Part shown: piece by piece, positions 10,784-23,497 of the stretch | How positions within the stretch are numbered: the stretch's first letter is position 1 | Layout of the letters: each line of letters opens with the position of its first letter | Source of the DNA: Amphirosellinia nigrospora | Taxonomy: Eukaryota > Ascomycota > Sordariomycetes > Xylariales > Xylariaceae | Direction of reading: 5' to 3' | Length of the DNA: 64,000 nt | Assembly: GCA_004123355.1 (NCBI GenBank) | Contig: SCHM01000002.1 | Location: forward strand, 9,397,569 to 9,461,568 | Translations under genes and position numbers: made by a program | Notes under the pieces: generated by a model | Database searches by the model: none | Told to the model about the DNA's origin: nothing | The model's input: only the letters and a program-made list of their open reading frames with translations

Positions 10784-12024
10784 GGTGTCGTGTGTTCTGG
10801 CGTTGTGACTTGCTAGGCGACGCGATAAATTATCTGTTAACAATCTGCGGCCTATTCTCGTATGACTGGACAGAAACAAATGCATAAGCCAACGATTCAA
10901 TGCGCCTAGATAGGATCTACAGACTGGGAAGTTGGAGACTTCCACTTGTCGTCTTCGGACAGGATTCGGACTTGTTGAGCATGTGCGTATGGTTAGTGTT
11001 CCCCCAACCCCGTCTCGGACGCGTTAAGTGCTTCAGGGTCGTGTAATAAGCAACGAGCTGATGGGGCAGCCCCACTTGACTAAGTTCTTCCCGAGAGCCT
11101 CAGCAATTGTTCGGAGACAGGGGTAGCGATCAATTTGGGCAGGTACCCCTTCGATCTTGATGTAGCACTTGTGCCATATGATAGATCTATATTTACCTGT
11201 ACCACCCTATTAAGTCGTTTGCCTACATCTAAGACAAGATGATAACTGCAGATTCCCGACATAGTATTATTATTATTGCGTCAAGGTACGATCAAGTCAC
11301 ATAATGTATACCAAGTAGTCTTTGCATTACCTATCAAGGGCACCTAAATGCCTTCCACTCATATTAAAGTCAGTCTGCCTCGCCTACTTAGGTACTTTTA
11401 AGTATCTATATGCGTGACCGGTTCTAGGTATGCATTCTTCGAACAATTACTGAAATAGATTCTATTACAGCACTCGCGAACAAAAGGCTCAAATACTACT
11501 ATGACCGATAACTAGAATTCCTAAACGAATCAGGTATGAAGAGGCCCATTCACGTCCCGAAATAACCACAAGTTCCGCATGAAGTGTTCCGTTCCAAACT
11601 TATTAGTGGTCTCTTAGTGGAGCCACGCTGCACAACAGTGGATGTGGTAGGTACCAAATTTCGACCCGGGCGCCACGCTACAGCGACCACCTGCCTTGTA
11701 ACCCGATACCTTAAAGCTGCACAGGCTCCGTTCACTGAGAAGAGATGCATACAGGTGTTATTAGCAGGTGGGTACTCCTTTGGAATTCTTTCATCATCCC
11801 TTCCGCTTAAGCCTGCATCAGCTCTGCCTTGTTTGCGAAAAGGAGGCTGTTGCTATCGGTGTGCAACTGTAGAGAGGATAACAATTTTATTGAAGTTTTT
11901 TTTAGCCCATCCAACTCCTTGATGACCATTCTCAACACGCTTCCCCCAGAATACACAACACCGATTCCTCTAGCTTCGCCGCATCGAGGTTTTAGGTACT
12001 CTATAAGCCATCCGTCCTTGCATC
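10784..12024. promoter_or_regulatory. Divergent promoter region
   Basis: Shared upstream DNA of the minus-strand acetyltransferase gene (start 10783) and the plus-strand Sgf11-like gene (start 12025). Open frames at 11080-11922 overlap on both strands and match nothing I know. ATT repeats near 11265-11278 and TAGGTACTTTTAAGTA near 11389-11405 are visible. Confidence 0.4.
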
Positions 12025-13234
12025 ATGGCATCGTCTATGAACACGGGCAAGGCAGGGGTCATCACCGCTCCTGACGATGCCGATGGTATGGATCAGCTTG
12101 TAAGTTGCCAGCCGTCCTCGCCTGTGCTACGCGACCCCAGCACCGTGACGGCCGCGACGCCATGCGTGATCACTGACATTGCCATGTAGACGCACGCCGT
12201 GCTGGATGATTTACTCTACAACATCGTGCACGACCTAGTAATCAAAGTCCACCGAGACGAGAAGATTGCCCGCGCTTCCACTGCCGCCATCCGCGTCGAG
12301 AAGCTAGCCGCTGATGCCTCCGACTCGTCTACCGTCGATGCCCGTCCCGACGTCAAGGTTGAGACCGATGCCGCCATATATGACGAGGGCAAGGTGCTGC
12401 TTAAGGGGAATCCGCTAGCCACCACCAAGGACATAGTCTGCCCACGGTGCCATCTACCCAGATTACTCTATCCAACCGATGGAAAGGGCGCGAGGAAACC
12501 TGATCCCAGCATCATCTACTGCAAGAAGCGCCCGTATATTGACAAGCCAGGCTACGACATCTATGGACAAACTTGGGTCGCGCAAGGGCCGGGCAGGGGC
12601 AAGAAGAAGAAGGATATGGAGAAGAAGATCGATCCGAACACCCCGGCCGATTCACCAACGCCTGGGGAGGGAGGTAATGCGGGAGGTGGTGCGGCATCGC
12701 GACCCCCCAACATGCTCTCATTTCCCTCGGCAACATGCAGTAAATGCAAACGGTGCATTCTAGTGACGCGGCTGAATAATCACATGGGATCATGTATCGG
12801 CAACAGCGGGAGGAACGCCAGTCGAGCCGCCGCTCAGAAGATTAGTAATGGCAACTCAAACGGCAACGGTGATGGGACGCCACCTTCTAGTCAAAAGGGG
12901 ACTCCACTACCAGGTTCCAGGGCTGCGAGTCCGAAAAAGCGAGATGGGGATGAAATGGACGAGGATGATGCCACAGATAATGATGGGCCCAAGAAGAAGA
13001 AATTAAAGCCGATGGTTGCAAGCGTGAACGTGAACAAGAAGATGGTCGTCAAGCCTAAAGCCGGGGCTGGTACCAAGAAGGAGAAGGTAAGGTCATGATG
13101 GCCGACTGACATCAGCCCCAAGGCTTACTCTTGCGCAGAAAAACGATGATGATGATGGACCTACAGTTGAGGTCGCCCCTAAAAAGAAGATGACGAAGGT
13201 GCCCAGTCCTGCCAAAAAGCTGAAAATGCAGTAA
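12025..13234 (+). CDS. sgf11: SAGA-associated factor 11-like zinc protein
   Basis: Probably the Sgf11-type subunit of the SAGA histone H2B deubiquitinase module, nuclear. Exons 12025-12099, 12190-13086 and 13139-13234 give about 355 residues in a continuous frame. The N-terminal helix (VLDDLLYNIVHDLV) suits the Sgf11 helix that packs in the module. GNPLATTKDIVCPRC then LPRLLYP (about 100-117) is a first Cys motif, and CSKCKRC...H...C (about 206-222) has the CxxC-H-C pattern of the Sgf11/Sgf73 finger. The C-terminus is low complexity, with Lys runs (KKKKLKP) and a short last exon ending KKLKMQ. I rely on remembered similarity of the GKV-LKGNPL-TTK-CPRC-LPRLLYP block to fungal proteins annotated Sgf11. 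An alternative is another SAGA-linked zinc protein. Confidence 0.65.
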
Positions 13235-13885
13235 AACCATTTATGTCGTCGCCACTGGCCAAGAGTATCGGGAAACCTCCAGTCACTAGTGGGAACACAG
13301 GGGATGATGCCGCATCAGAAAGCTCAGGGACTTTATCATCACCACCCGCTGCATAGCACCAAAATCTGGCACAACTGAAAAGTATGGCCCCGGATAAGGC
13401 CACTTCCACATCAAAATCCCACAACCGTGGAGTTCGGCCCACCCGGGACCGTTCCGGGAGTGCTTAAGACAAAACTTATTCCAACTTTATCCTCATCTGC
13501 ATTCTATCGTCTGTATAATGTCCAACGGTTTGCATTGAAAGGTGTTCAAGGTGTCTTTTACCAAGCAGGGTCGGGGCACTTCTGCATTGCACAGGGGATT
13601 TAAAACGGCGTTCTGGGCTCACGGGAACATGTATTCATAAGAGGGACATCCGTACATATGATAAGAAGCGCATTGCAATACATTTTACCTACCAACGCCC
13701 TTTATTCAATTTACTAACTCTTTGTTAATTTGCACACTGTGGTATCTATCTCGTAGCACGTTGACCTGAAATCTTCTACGCGCCAAAACGCCAGCTCAAT
13801 GCAATTACCGTAGAAGTAGACGCAGAACGGTTACTTGATGCTCCGTTAGCCGCCCCTCCTGCCAACACCCCACGCGCTGTGCTTT
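13235..13885. terminator. Convergent 3' intergenic region
   Basis: Between the stops of the Sgf11-like gene (plus) and the cyclophilin gene (minus). I see no gene. The part from 13235 to about 13450 stays open on both strands but has no family resemblance. Confidence 0.4.
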
Positions 13886-14453
13886 CTAAACTTCGTCCTC
13901 GATCGCTCTTGCGCGGATAATCTTGACCTCTTCAGCCGGGCGATCGTCCGTGCCCGTCTTGACGAGACCCATACGCTTGACGACGCCCATGCCACTCTTG
14001 ACGCGGCCGAAGATGGTGTGCTTGCCGTCGAGCCAGGGCGTGGGGCGAGGGTGATGAAGAACTGGGAGCCGTTGGTGTCCGGTCCGGCGTTGGCCATGCT
14101 CAGCACGCCGGCGCCCGTATGCCGCAGCTCGGGCGAGATCTCGTCGGCGAACTTCTCCCCGTAGATCGAGGTCCCGCCCGACCAGTCCCCGTCGGGTCCC
14201 CGCCCTGGATCATGAACGACGGGATGATGCGGTGGAATATCACGCCGTCGTAGTACCCCCTGGACGCGAGCGTGCTGAAGTTCTTACACGTCTGGGCGCG
14301 TGCGTCGTGTAGAGCTCGACGGTTATCGTTCCCTAACGAGGTGAAGTGTTAGACAGTTCACTCGCGAGCTATGTATATGTCGAGGGGCGCAGCATGTGCA
14401 GTGCTGGGGGATGTACGCACCATTGAGGTTTCGAGGGCCACGTTGGTCGCCAT
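13886..14453 (-). CDS. Cyclophilin, PPIL1-type peptidyl-prolyl isomerase (frame broken in this sequence)
   Basis: Peptidyl-prolyl cis-trans isomerase of the short PPIL1/Cyp1 class, which is associated with spliceosomes in other eukaryotes. Exon 1 is 14453-14421, intron 14420-14333, exon 2 14332-13886; the full protein would be about 160 residues. Recognisable blocks are [32 protein letters not shown] (split across frames), [21 protein letters not shown] and an [11 protein letters not shown] end. The catalytic Arg of FHRII and the QFFIT core are present. Three separate one-base losses disturb the frame, near 14294, 14178 and 14042, two of them in G/C runs. Because the protein is perfectly conserved in the three frames, I read this as sequence error, not a pseudogene. 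Confidence 0.85.
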
Positions 14454-14971
14454 TTTGGGGACACGCTTGGGCTGAATTTTTCAATTTCTGGGTAAGCTTG
14501 CTGCTTGGCTTTCGGTCAAATGTCGCGAGCTTGAAGCTTGGTGAGGATTGACTTGGAGCTCTGGAACTTTTTGGCGGGGCAACTGCTAGCTTAGGTAACT
14601 TTATCTACTTTATCTTATCGCTTTCCCTTGCCCAAGAAGGTGCCTAACGACATCCTACCTTATGAGCTACCTTTGATCAAGGGACTAAGCTACATACCAA
14701 TGTTGTACTAGTTTGGTTTCTCTTTCTAGGAAATGCTATACATCGCCCGTTCCGACAATATATATGTGGTGGAACGAAAAGATCATCGTGCCTGTAAAAT
14801 AGATTTTCGGTACATTGAAAGTAAGGTTAGTCCATGCCTTACGTTAAAACTTACGTAGGTAGTGTGCTACTTGGGTAGACTCGGCCACAACAAAAAGGCC
14901 ACATACTCTACTTTCAGCTCGACAGTATACCCAATATTGTATCTTCACTTTTGGCATGCACCAAGAATAAG
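14454..14971. promoter_or_regulatory. Divergent promoter, cyclophilin and SPP
   Basis: A 518-bp region between divergent start codons (14453 minus, 14972 plus). It contains TAGGTA-like words near 14596 and 14857 and several CTTT/TATC stretches. No gene is seen. Confidence 0.45.
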
Positions 14972-16775
14972 ATGGCGGCCAACAATTCCTCATTAATGCT
15001 CGTCTCGAAAGAGATATCGATAAGCAACATGACAGCCGGCATGGCCAATCAAACATTCTTCGAGAAATTAGCGGCTGCGCCAACTATACTACTCGAGCAC
15101 AAGGACTTGCTGGTCCTAGAGAGCCGTATCGTATTCACCGCACTTGCATGTATTTATATCGGGTGTCATGGAGCAATTCGTCGGCCCCCTTCAGCAAAGT
15201 TGCCCAAGACGAGCAAGGATGGAAAGAGTAAGGAGGCTGAGAACCGCGACGATGAGTACGTCCAAGGGCTGTTACTATCAGATGCCATCATGTTCCCAAT
15301 CCTAGCCGGTACTGTCCTGGTAGGGCTTTATTATTTGATCAAATGGCTCGAGGATCCGGATATTTTGAATAAAATCCTAAAGGCATACTTCTCGGTCATG
15401 TCGCTTGCAAGTCTAGGAAAGCTGTTCGCAGATGGCCTTCATTTCTTAACCGGCTTTTGCTTCCCCACTGTCTGGATCGGTCGAGACAAAATAGTCTATC
15501 ACATCGATTCCGAGAAAAGAAGACAATGGTATAGCGAAGACAGCACCGATAATCAACTATGGGACGACAAGAAGACCTTGCCCTTGCCTGGCCCTTTTTC
15601 TGAGCTCAAGTTCTCCGAGATAACTACTAAGTTGCTCTGGGAGATTCGCCACCTTTTATTAGAAGAATGGACCGTTCGATTGGTTGTGCATGGTATCGTC
15701 GACGAGAAGGTCAAGGTCAAATTTAACGACATATTTGGCTTCGTTCTTGCTCTTGGCGCAAACATTTTATATTATACGACCGGCTCGATATTTCTTTCTA
15801 ATGTCATGGGTTACGCGTTTTCGTACGCGGGCATCATCATCATGTCACCAACGACTTTCGTGACAGGAAGTTCTGTTCTATTTGGCCTCTTCTTCTACGA
15901 TATAGTCATGGTGTTCTACACGTAAGTCGTCTATGATTCATATTCATATGAATACTAACTCTACATAGCCCCTATATGGTGACTGTCGCTACCAAACTTG
16001 ATGCACCTATCAAACTCGTTTTTCAAGGGCCTACTAGAGCGAGTATGCTTGGACTTGGTGACATCGTTATCCCGGGCATGTTCATTGGCTTGTGTCTACG
16101 CTTCGATAATTACATGTACTACTATCGGAAGCAAAAGCTAGAGGAAGTCGAGCTGAAGACGGATGACGCATCTTCAGGCCAACTCGTTACGAGCAAAGAA
16201 ACACAACGCTTAGTTGTAAAGCCCGAGTATATCAACCCACAAGGGCAATGGGGCGACCGCTTCTGGAGTACCAAGCTCAGCAAGCTTTTTTCGCCCGACG
16301 CAACCCCGGCACTCAGGGCTTCCGCATTCCCCAAACCGTATTTTCACGCCGCAATGGTCGGGTACCTGCTTGCCATGGTAGCTACATTGGCGATGCTGCT
16401 CACCTTCAACCATGCTCAACCTGCATTGCTCTATCTCGTCCCGGCGTGGTCTCCGCCGTTTGGGCTACGGGCCTTGTCAGGGGCGAGATTCGAGAGATGT
16501 GGAAATACACTGAAGATGGCAGTCTAGATAAAACTGACGTGATTGTTGAGGTCGACGGAGAAGGGAATGTTATCAAGGACATCACACCCCCAAAGGAAAA
16601 AGATGAACAGAAGGACAAGAAGGAAGATCCTGACAAGAAACCGACAGAAAAAAACAACAGCTCGGAGGATAAATCCAGTGACGCGGTCCTGGAGACAGAG
16701 AAGGGAAGGACAGACAAGGCAGAAAAGTACCCGGTCTTCCTTCTATCTATTGAAGCGCCTGCTCCCAGCCAGTAG
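14972..16775 (+). CDS. Signal peptide peptidase, presenilin-type aspartyl protease (one frameshift)
   Basis: Intramembrane protease of the ER that cuts leftover signal peptides and tail-anchored proteins. Exon 1 is 14972-15921, intron 15922-15968 (47 nt), exon 2 15969-16775; about 585 residues once the frame is allowed for. The catalytic motifs are all visible: YD in FFYDIVMVFYTP (split by the intron), GxGD in LGLGDIVIPG, and PAL in QPALLYLVP. Several hydrophobic segments surround them. A one-base loss just after PAL near 16440 (GTCCCGG where GTCCCCGG is expected) moves the reading to a second frame that continues GVVSAVWATGLVRGE and a Lys/Glu-rich tail ending APAPSQ. ATG 14972 is the first in frame; Met at 15029 (MTAGMAN) is an alternative start. 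Confidence 0.9.
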
Positions 16776-17223
16776 GCAGATATATACTTTTTTGACGAAC
16801 TCTTAGGAGTAACTAGCAGAGCGACATATAGTATAGATGTTACCAGCGCTTTCGTTACGTGCGTTCCCGTTTTCCATATGCAATTGATTAAGTTGGCTCA
16901 TGAGTACGTGAGAGCCGCACGCTTCTAACATGTCTATATATGTATTTCGGCAGATATTGTTACCTTATCTTTAAGCTTTGTAAAGCTGGCTTACTGTATA
17001 AAGTTCGCTACCCACTAAAACCCGCAGCTGACAGCGCCGACAAGTGCTGCAACGCCAGGTGTCGTTGCTGCAGGTATATCTTGAATCCTCCTTTGACATC
17101 CTTCTGGTTCCAGCGTTACATAACGGCTGACATCTACAGGCCGAGAGACCCAGAATGCTCACGAGGCGGATTCATATCATATAGATTGTATGCGTTACAA
17201 TATCCACGTGCTACGAAATCATC
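16776..17223. promoter_or_regulatory. Spacer, SPP to PPTase
   Basis: Tandem plus-strand genes are separated by about 450 bp holding the SPP 3' end and the phosphopantetheinyl transferase promoter. Nothing else is recognised. Confidence 0.4.
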
Positions 17224-18253
17224 ATGGCGTCTAGTGAAGTAGAGATTATACAATATCTGGTAGATACTCGAGAATTATGGCCGGCTGCGACTCGGACGAG
17301 CGACCTCGAGACGGAGGTAAAACTCATGCTGATCTCACCTCACACTGCACTAGATAAATGGCACTGATATGGCGAACTAGGCGTCTCGTCCTCTCGCACT
17401 GCTCACGCCTGAGGAGCGAACTAAAGTGCTTAAATTCTACTTCGTAGCCGACGCCAAGATGTCGTTGGCCTCGCAACTTCTGAAGCATTGGGTCGTGAGC
17501 AAGTACGGCAGCGTGCCGTGGCGGGAAACCAAGCTCTCGGCCGACAAGAACGGGAAGCCCGTCTTCAAGGATGCCGCGGGACGGCAGCCCGTCGTGTTCA
17601 ACGTCAGCCACCAGGCGGGGCTGGTCACGCTCGTGGCGGCCCACGGCTACGACGCCGCCAACGGGGGGGACAGCAGCAAGGTCGACATTGGCACCGACAT
17701 CGTGTGCGTCAGCGAGCGCCAGCGCCGCGACCACCAGATGATCCGCACCGAGGGCTGGGCCCGCTTCGTCGACATGCACGCCGACGTCTTCGGCCGCTCC
17801 GAGGCCGCCTACCTGAAGACCGGGCTCACGGCGCTCCCCGCGTACGCGGCGCTCCGCACCGAGGACGAGAGGAGGGACTTCAAGCTCCGCGCCTTCTACA
17901 CCCTCTGGTGCCTCCGCGAGGCCTACGTCAAGATGACGGGCGAGGCGCTGCTGGCCGAGTGGTTGGGCGATCTCATGTTCCGAGGCTTCGAGTCGCCCGC
18001 GCCCGGCACGGCGTTCGCGCAGAGCAAGGACGACGATCCGAGGCAGATTATTCGCAGACATGACGTTGTGTTCAAGGGTAGTAAGGTCGAGGATGCGAAT
18101 ATCTGCATCCGCTCCCTGGGACCCGAATACATGACTTGCACGGCTGTACGGACGCCGGAGCGCAAGGAGGATGCCCTGGGCTGGGAGTTGGGCCCGCATG
18201 CTTTCCTTACTATTGATGAGATTGTGGCTCATGGTGAGGCTTCTTCGGCTTGA
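17224..18253 (+). CDS. 4'-phosphopantetheinyl transferase (NpgA/PptA type)
   Basis: Moves the phosphopantetheine arm from CoA to carrier domains of polyketide synthases, nonribosomal peptide synthetases and alpha-aminoadipate reductase. Exon 1 is 17224-17316, intron 17317-17380, exon 2 17381-18253; 321 residues, in frame throughout. Sfp-type motifs are an early FNVSHQAG block, IGTDIVCVSER (Mg-binding Asp in GTD) and the WCLREAYVKMTGEAL block (W-x-x-K/R-E-A-x-x-K). Filamentous fungi usually have one such broad enzyme, required for all secondary metabolites and lysine, so this gene is probably essential. The body of exon 2 is clearly GC-richer than its flanks. No biosynthetic cluster surrounds it here. 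Confidence 0.93.
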
Positions 18254-19551
18254 TATTTTCCGTCTTGATGGATCATGTCATAACCATATACGCTGTGCCT
18301 CGAGTGGTTTACTCTTAGCACTTTCCGCCTCGTTAGCGTTTAGCTATTGCCTTTCAGTTTTTCACGAGAATATCATACAGGGAGATGCTTGCTTGTTTGA
18401 GATAAAGACTTGATATTTTCGTTTTAATTGCTGTCGGAATCTCATTGAACAATCAACTATAGGAATAAGTAAAGACCACCATCGTTCCGCACAAGTGACT
18501 GGATTATGTTTGTAGGTCAGCCCTCCCTACATACAAGTGCTTTTTTTTGTGATTGCCAGACATGATAGTATAACAAGTACTCAGGAATATAGTGGCTCAC
18601 AGGCTGTAGAAATACTAAAGTACCTACCTCAGTAGGTAACTTCTATCTTCACATCTATTTTCACTTTATTGTGATGGATGGTGTAGGACCTTACACTGGC
18701 AATATCTCTCGGCCCAACGATTTACTCGAGCTACTGGAAGTCTTCATTCACGATAGTATAATATACATAATTCCAATTTGTTTACTTATATTTATACATC
18801 TCAAGATAAGGTTTAGGTTCCTTGGTCTAAAGTTTTAGATGTAAAATAGGGCATGAAGGAATGAGAATGACGGAGATAGTGTGGCATGTCTTACTAAAGG
18901 GTCGTCATACCTGAGGCAGATGGGTTCACCTAACTAGTAGGTAACCCGCAGAAGTCATCTACCCCTGGATATTAGGTAGTAGAGGGCTGAGACAATTCAC
19001 TGCTGATTGGTGGACTATAGGCTGGGGCATGGTGGGGTGGATTGGTTTTGGCGCCTACTATTTAGGTTATTGCACTCTCTCCCCCACCAGTTGCAGCAAC
19101 GGATCGGGAAAAAAACGTCATCTGGTAACCACGGCCAACTACGGCGGGAACATGCTGGGCTCCCTTCTCACAACTCCCTGATTAGCTCACTTTGTTTATG
19201 TCCACGTTTTTCGCAAGCAGCGCAGCGCAAGACGGCGAGCCTTGTCACGAGTCAATTCTCCGCCGCGCTCTGTGTCCGTGTCGTCCTCCAGAGCTGGTAT
19301 TCCCCGTTATAGACTGTCTTTCTTTCCCAGTATCTCGACCGTGCTGCATCCCTCGTCACCCTTCCGTCTAGGCCCATCGAACATATTTTATTTCTTGACA
19401 ATTATGTTACAGCCAGAGACCACTGATTCTACGTACTTGGCCGTATTCGTTATTCCCTAGTCTTACTATATTCCCCTTTCGCCTTCACGGCCCGCCCTCC
19501 GTATCGTGAAACGCCCGGTCGTGCGGTCACCCCGCCAAGCCTGTACCAATC
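18254..19551. other. Intergenic with TACCTA inverted repeat
   Basis: No gene is supported. It holds the PPTase 3' end, a short inverted repeat TACCTAC-CTCA-GTAGGTA near 18621-18638, another TAGTAGGTAAC near 18935, and the promoter/leader of the oxysterol-binding protein gene, which becomes C/T-rich from about 19260. Confidence 0.45.
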
Positions 19552-22500
19552 ATGTCTGAAGCAGGAGAGAGGTAAGAAGAGATTCCCACGCTTATTGATT
19601 GCTGTGCCACAGCAAGGTATACCATTCGGCTAGGCTTTGCATTGCCACGAGATCACCCGGTTGTTTGCAGCACTGCAATGCATGCAACAAATGCGCGTGT
19701 AAAGTATCAGTATCATACGAGCAATATGCTAATCGTCCCCTCAGCCAGCATAAGAGGTCCAAATCAGGAGCCTTGTCGCTGCTTCGCCGGAAGGACAAGG
19801 AACCCCGTAATGACGACGACGCCGTATCCGAGGACGGTTCCCACACCTCCGGTCTAGCCTCGCGCCCTACCACATCGACCTCACCACCAGCCGCTTCCCT
19901 TTCCCAACAACCTTCCCATCGAAGTTCGAGGATGTCAATGGGTCGAGTGCCCTCACGCGAGCCTCCGCACTCGGGTCCCGCTCTGACCCCATCTCGCTCC
20001 AATACGATGCTCGCTGATAAGGGCACGTCCCTCGAACAATCTGTCCGCAAGTTCAGAATCGTCGAAGCCTTGCGAAGCGGCAACACCGCTGCTATATCAA
20101 AGGCGATCCGTGAAACCTCCGAGAATGGGCCCCGCGCGAGTACGTCGTCGTTCAGTACCGCAGCTGGCCCTGCCCACTAGAAGACACAACGGTCCTTCAC
20201 CTAGCCATCCAGTGTGCCGAATACGATGTTGTAGAATATGTCCTCTCCAATGGCGCAGGGTACGTCGATGTGAATGCTAGGGATAAAGATGGGAATTCCC
20301 CTCTCCACGTTGCCGCCGCTCAAAGGCGAGCCCTATTGTTCGTCTCCTGCTAGAACAGAAGGATATCAATGATGCCGTCTCAAACAACCAGGGGAAACTG
20401 CCACTCGATGTGGCAAGAAATCCCGAAATTTTTCAACAACTCCAGCTGTCTCGCACATTGTTTGTGCAGGACAAAGTGAAGCAGGTTCAGGACCTTGTGC
20501 GGACAGGTGCTTATGAAACGCTCGGCGAGGTTCTCGAAGAACCTCGTGTCAAGATTATTCTGGATATCAACAGTGTTGAGCTACCCTGCGAGCCTACTAC
20601 AGTCCAATCAGGAGGCACCCTTCTGCACGAAGCCGCTCGTAAGAGAGACACAAAACTCATACAGGCCTTGCTGCTTCACGGTGCGGATCCTTTTCAGCGG
20701 GACCGCAAAGGCAAACTACCTCAACACGTGACCAACGACGACGTAACTCGTGCTATGCTCAAGAAATCGCCAGCTGCCGTAGCAGCCCAGCGAGGTATTC
20801 AGGAGAAGGCTGTACTCGGTCATGCGACTTCACAAGCAGGGCCAGTTGCTACAACCGGCGACCCACTCTCTGGACGAGATCCTCAGATGAAGGGCTACTT
20901 GAAAAAATGGACTAATTACCGCAAAGGCTATCAGTTACGCTGGTTTGTATTGGAGAACGGGGTTTTAAGTTATTATAAACATCAAGACGACGCCGAGAAT
21001 GCTTGTCGGGGTGCCATTAGCATGCGCATTGCTCGATTGCATATGAGCCCGGAGGAGAAGACCAAGTTTGAGATTATCGGTAAATCTTCAGTTAAATACA
21101 CACTGAAGGCGAATCACGAAGTAGAGGCAAAACGATGGTTTTGGGCATTGAATAATGCGATCCAGTGGATGAAAGACCAAGCGAAACAGGATGAGCGCCA
21201 AAAAGCACAAAGTGCTGAGATGTTGCGGCAAGCGAGAGACCACCTCGGGAAGCCTAGCGACGCATCTATTTCAGACCTACACAGCGAAGCTACAAGCGCC
21301 GGCGAGCCACGGAGTAGCGTAAACTTGACTCGACCACCGTCAGGTAAACAAATCTCGCGAACCAGTATTGCCGACAGTGGAGATGATGAATTCGTCGACG
21401 TCAACTCGAAAGGGCAAAACAACGGGACCCAAGGCATCCCTACCGATGTAGACGACGATGATGATGAGGAATATGTCGATACATCTAGCCGGGCCGAGGC
21501 GCCGAGCGCTACTAAGGATGCCTTCAATATTACTGCTCAGTCTGCGAGGCTACAATTAGACACGTTAGCGCAAGTAAGCGCAGCATTACAAGCCGAAGCG
21601 AACCGTAACCCAACCTTGTCACTAGTTGATCCGAAAGCAGCTCGAGCACTTGCTACATACGACTCTGCCCTCAAGAGTTTGAAGGGACTTATGGGAGATC
21701 TTCTAAGAATTTCTAAGGATCGCGACGCTCATTGGCAGTATAGACTGGATCAAGAAATTGAGATGCGACGTATGTGGGAAGAGAGCATGGCTAAGGTAGC
21801 TGCTGAGCAGGAAGTCCTAGAGGCAAGAGTCGGAGAAGCAGAAATCAAAAGGAAGATAGCTAAACGTGCCCTGCGAGAGGTTATGGAAGAAAGCCGTCCT
21901 ATTAGCCGTAGTAGTTTACATGAGGATGTGGCGGACACCCATCAAGAAGCGCTCAGGATGGCCAGAAATCACCGGCAGCCGTCTCTCGCAAGGCGACTGC
22001 TCTGTCCAAACTTTTAGATGCCTCGGAGGATTCGGAGTCGGAGCAGGAGGAATTCTTCGACGCCGTCGATGCCGGAGAAGTTGATGTGGAGCCGATGCCT
22101 CCTTCGGAAGTGGTGCCATCGAGCGACTCCAGACAAGATAATTGTCGTGTCAGGTGTGGATATAAGCAGCGCCTTCAAAGGCTATGAGAATGGTGTGAGA
22201 ACAAGACTCAAGTTAGATGAAGATAATAGACCCAGGGTTGGTCTATGGGTAAGCCTAGATTTTGATGTCCTTCTCCGTGCCCCGATCTTGTTACTAATCT
22301 CCGCTCCAGGGAATTCTCAAATCGATGATCGGGAAGGACATGACGAAGATGACTCTACCGGTCTCTTTCAACGAGCCGACTTCTTTACTGTACCGAACGG
22401 GCGAGGACATGGAGTACGCCCATCTCCTAGATCTTGCTGCTGACCGGGCGGATTCAATCGAACGCATGCTCTACGTTGCTGCCTTTGCTGCGAGTGAGTT

Positions 22501-23497
22501 TGCTTCGACGATTGGACGTGTAGCGAAGCCATTCAACCCTCTCCTCGGAGAGACTTTTGAATATGCTAGGCCAGACAAAGGCTATCGTTTTTTCATTGAA
22601 CAAGTCAGTCACCATCCTCCTGTAGGTGCCTGTTATGCAGAGGCGCCGCAATGGACATACTGGGGAGAAGCCAAAGTCGACTCAAGGTTTATGGGGAAAT
22701 CATTCGACATCTATCACCTTGGTACGTGGTTCCTAAAGTTGCGCCCTAAGGCCGGTGGCAAGGAAGATTTTTATACCTGGAAAAAGCCCAAATCACAAGT
22801 CGTCGGTATCATCACAGGTAACCCGGTTGTGGATAACTACGGTCTCGTAGAGATCAAGAACTGGACTACTGGGGAAATCTGCCTCTTGGATTTCAAGCAG
22901 CGAGGCTGGAAGGCATCGAGCGCTTACCAGCTTTCCGGGAAAATTCTTGATGCCGACGGCCGACCGCGCATCAGCATCGGGGGCCGCTGGAATTCGAAGA
23001 TCTACGCTCGTATGACACCCGGATATGAGGCAACGGTCGAAGAGCCTCAGGAGGCAACGGGTAGCATAAGTGACCCGAGCCGAGCTTTCGTCATCTGGGA
23101 AGCCCATGAACGACCAAAGGGCATCCCGTTCAATCTGACGCCCTTTGTTCTCACTTTTAACCACATAGATGATAATCTCATGAAATACATTGCACCAACA
23201 GACTCTCGGTACCGTCCTGATCAGAGAGCAATGGAGGATGGCGAGTATGACTTCGCAGCGACAGAGAAGAATAGGCTCGAAGAGGCACAGCGAGCCAGGA
23301 GAAAGGAGCGGCAGCAGAATGGAGAGGAATTTGCTCCCGCATGGTTTGAGAAAGCCGTATGTGAGGTGACAGGCGTGGAACATTGGAAGTACAATGAAAA
23401 TATTGGATACAGCGCGAGAAGTTTGGCAGTGGTGACGCGAGCGCATGGGATGGACTGGAACCTATTTACTCGTCTCACGACGAATAAGACCAAATGA
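19552..23497 (+). CDS. Oxysterol-binding protein, ankyrin-PH-FFAT-ORD (Osh1/Osh2-like; frameshifts)
   Basis: Lipid transfer/sensing protein at ER contact sites. Exon 1 is short (19552-19571, intron to 19744); another intron is 22249-22309. Domains in order: Ser-rich N-terminus with a LSLLRRKDK patch; ankyrin repeats (VLHLAIQCAEYDVV, GNSPLHVAAA, TLLHEAARKRD); a PH domain from MKGYLKKWTNYRKGYQLRWF; an acidic linker; EFFDAVD at about 22050, a good FFAT motif for binding VAP/Scs2; and the ORD with GDMxY-like and EQVSHHPP signatures (about 22593-22622). Length and order match Osh1/Osh2. The frame breaks by single missing bases near 20170, 20330, 21965 and 22125, mostly in C or A runs; conserved sequence continues without loss in the next frame each time. 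Confidence 0.9.

Noticed and set aside
13886-14453. Cyclophilin as a pseudogene
   Set aside because: Three one-base losses but otherwise perfect conservation; other essential genes nearby show the same pattern, so sequence error is likelier.
17324-18232. 302-codon minus-strand frame over the PPTase
   Set aside because: Antisense shadow of a GC-rich coding exon; PPTase motifs are unambiguous on the plus strand.
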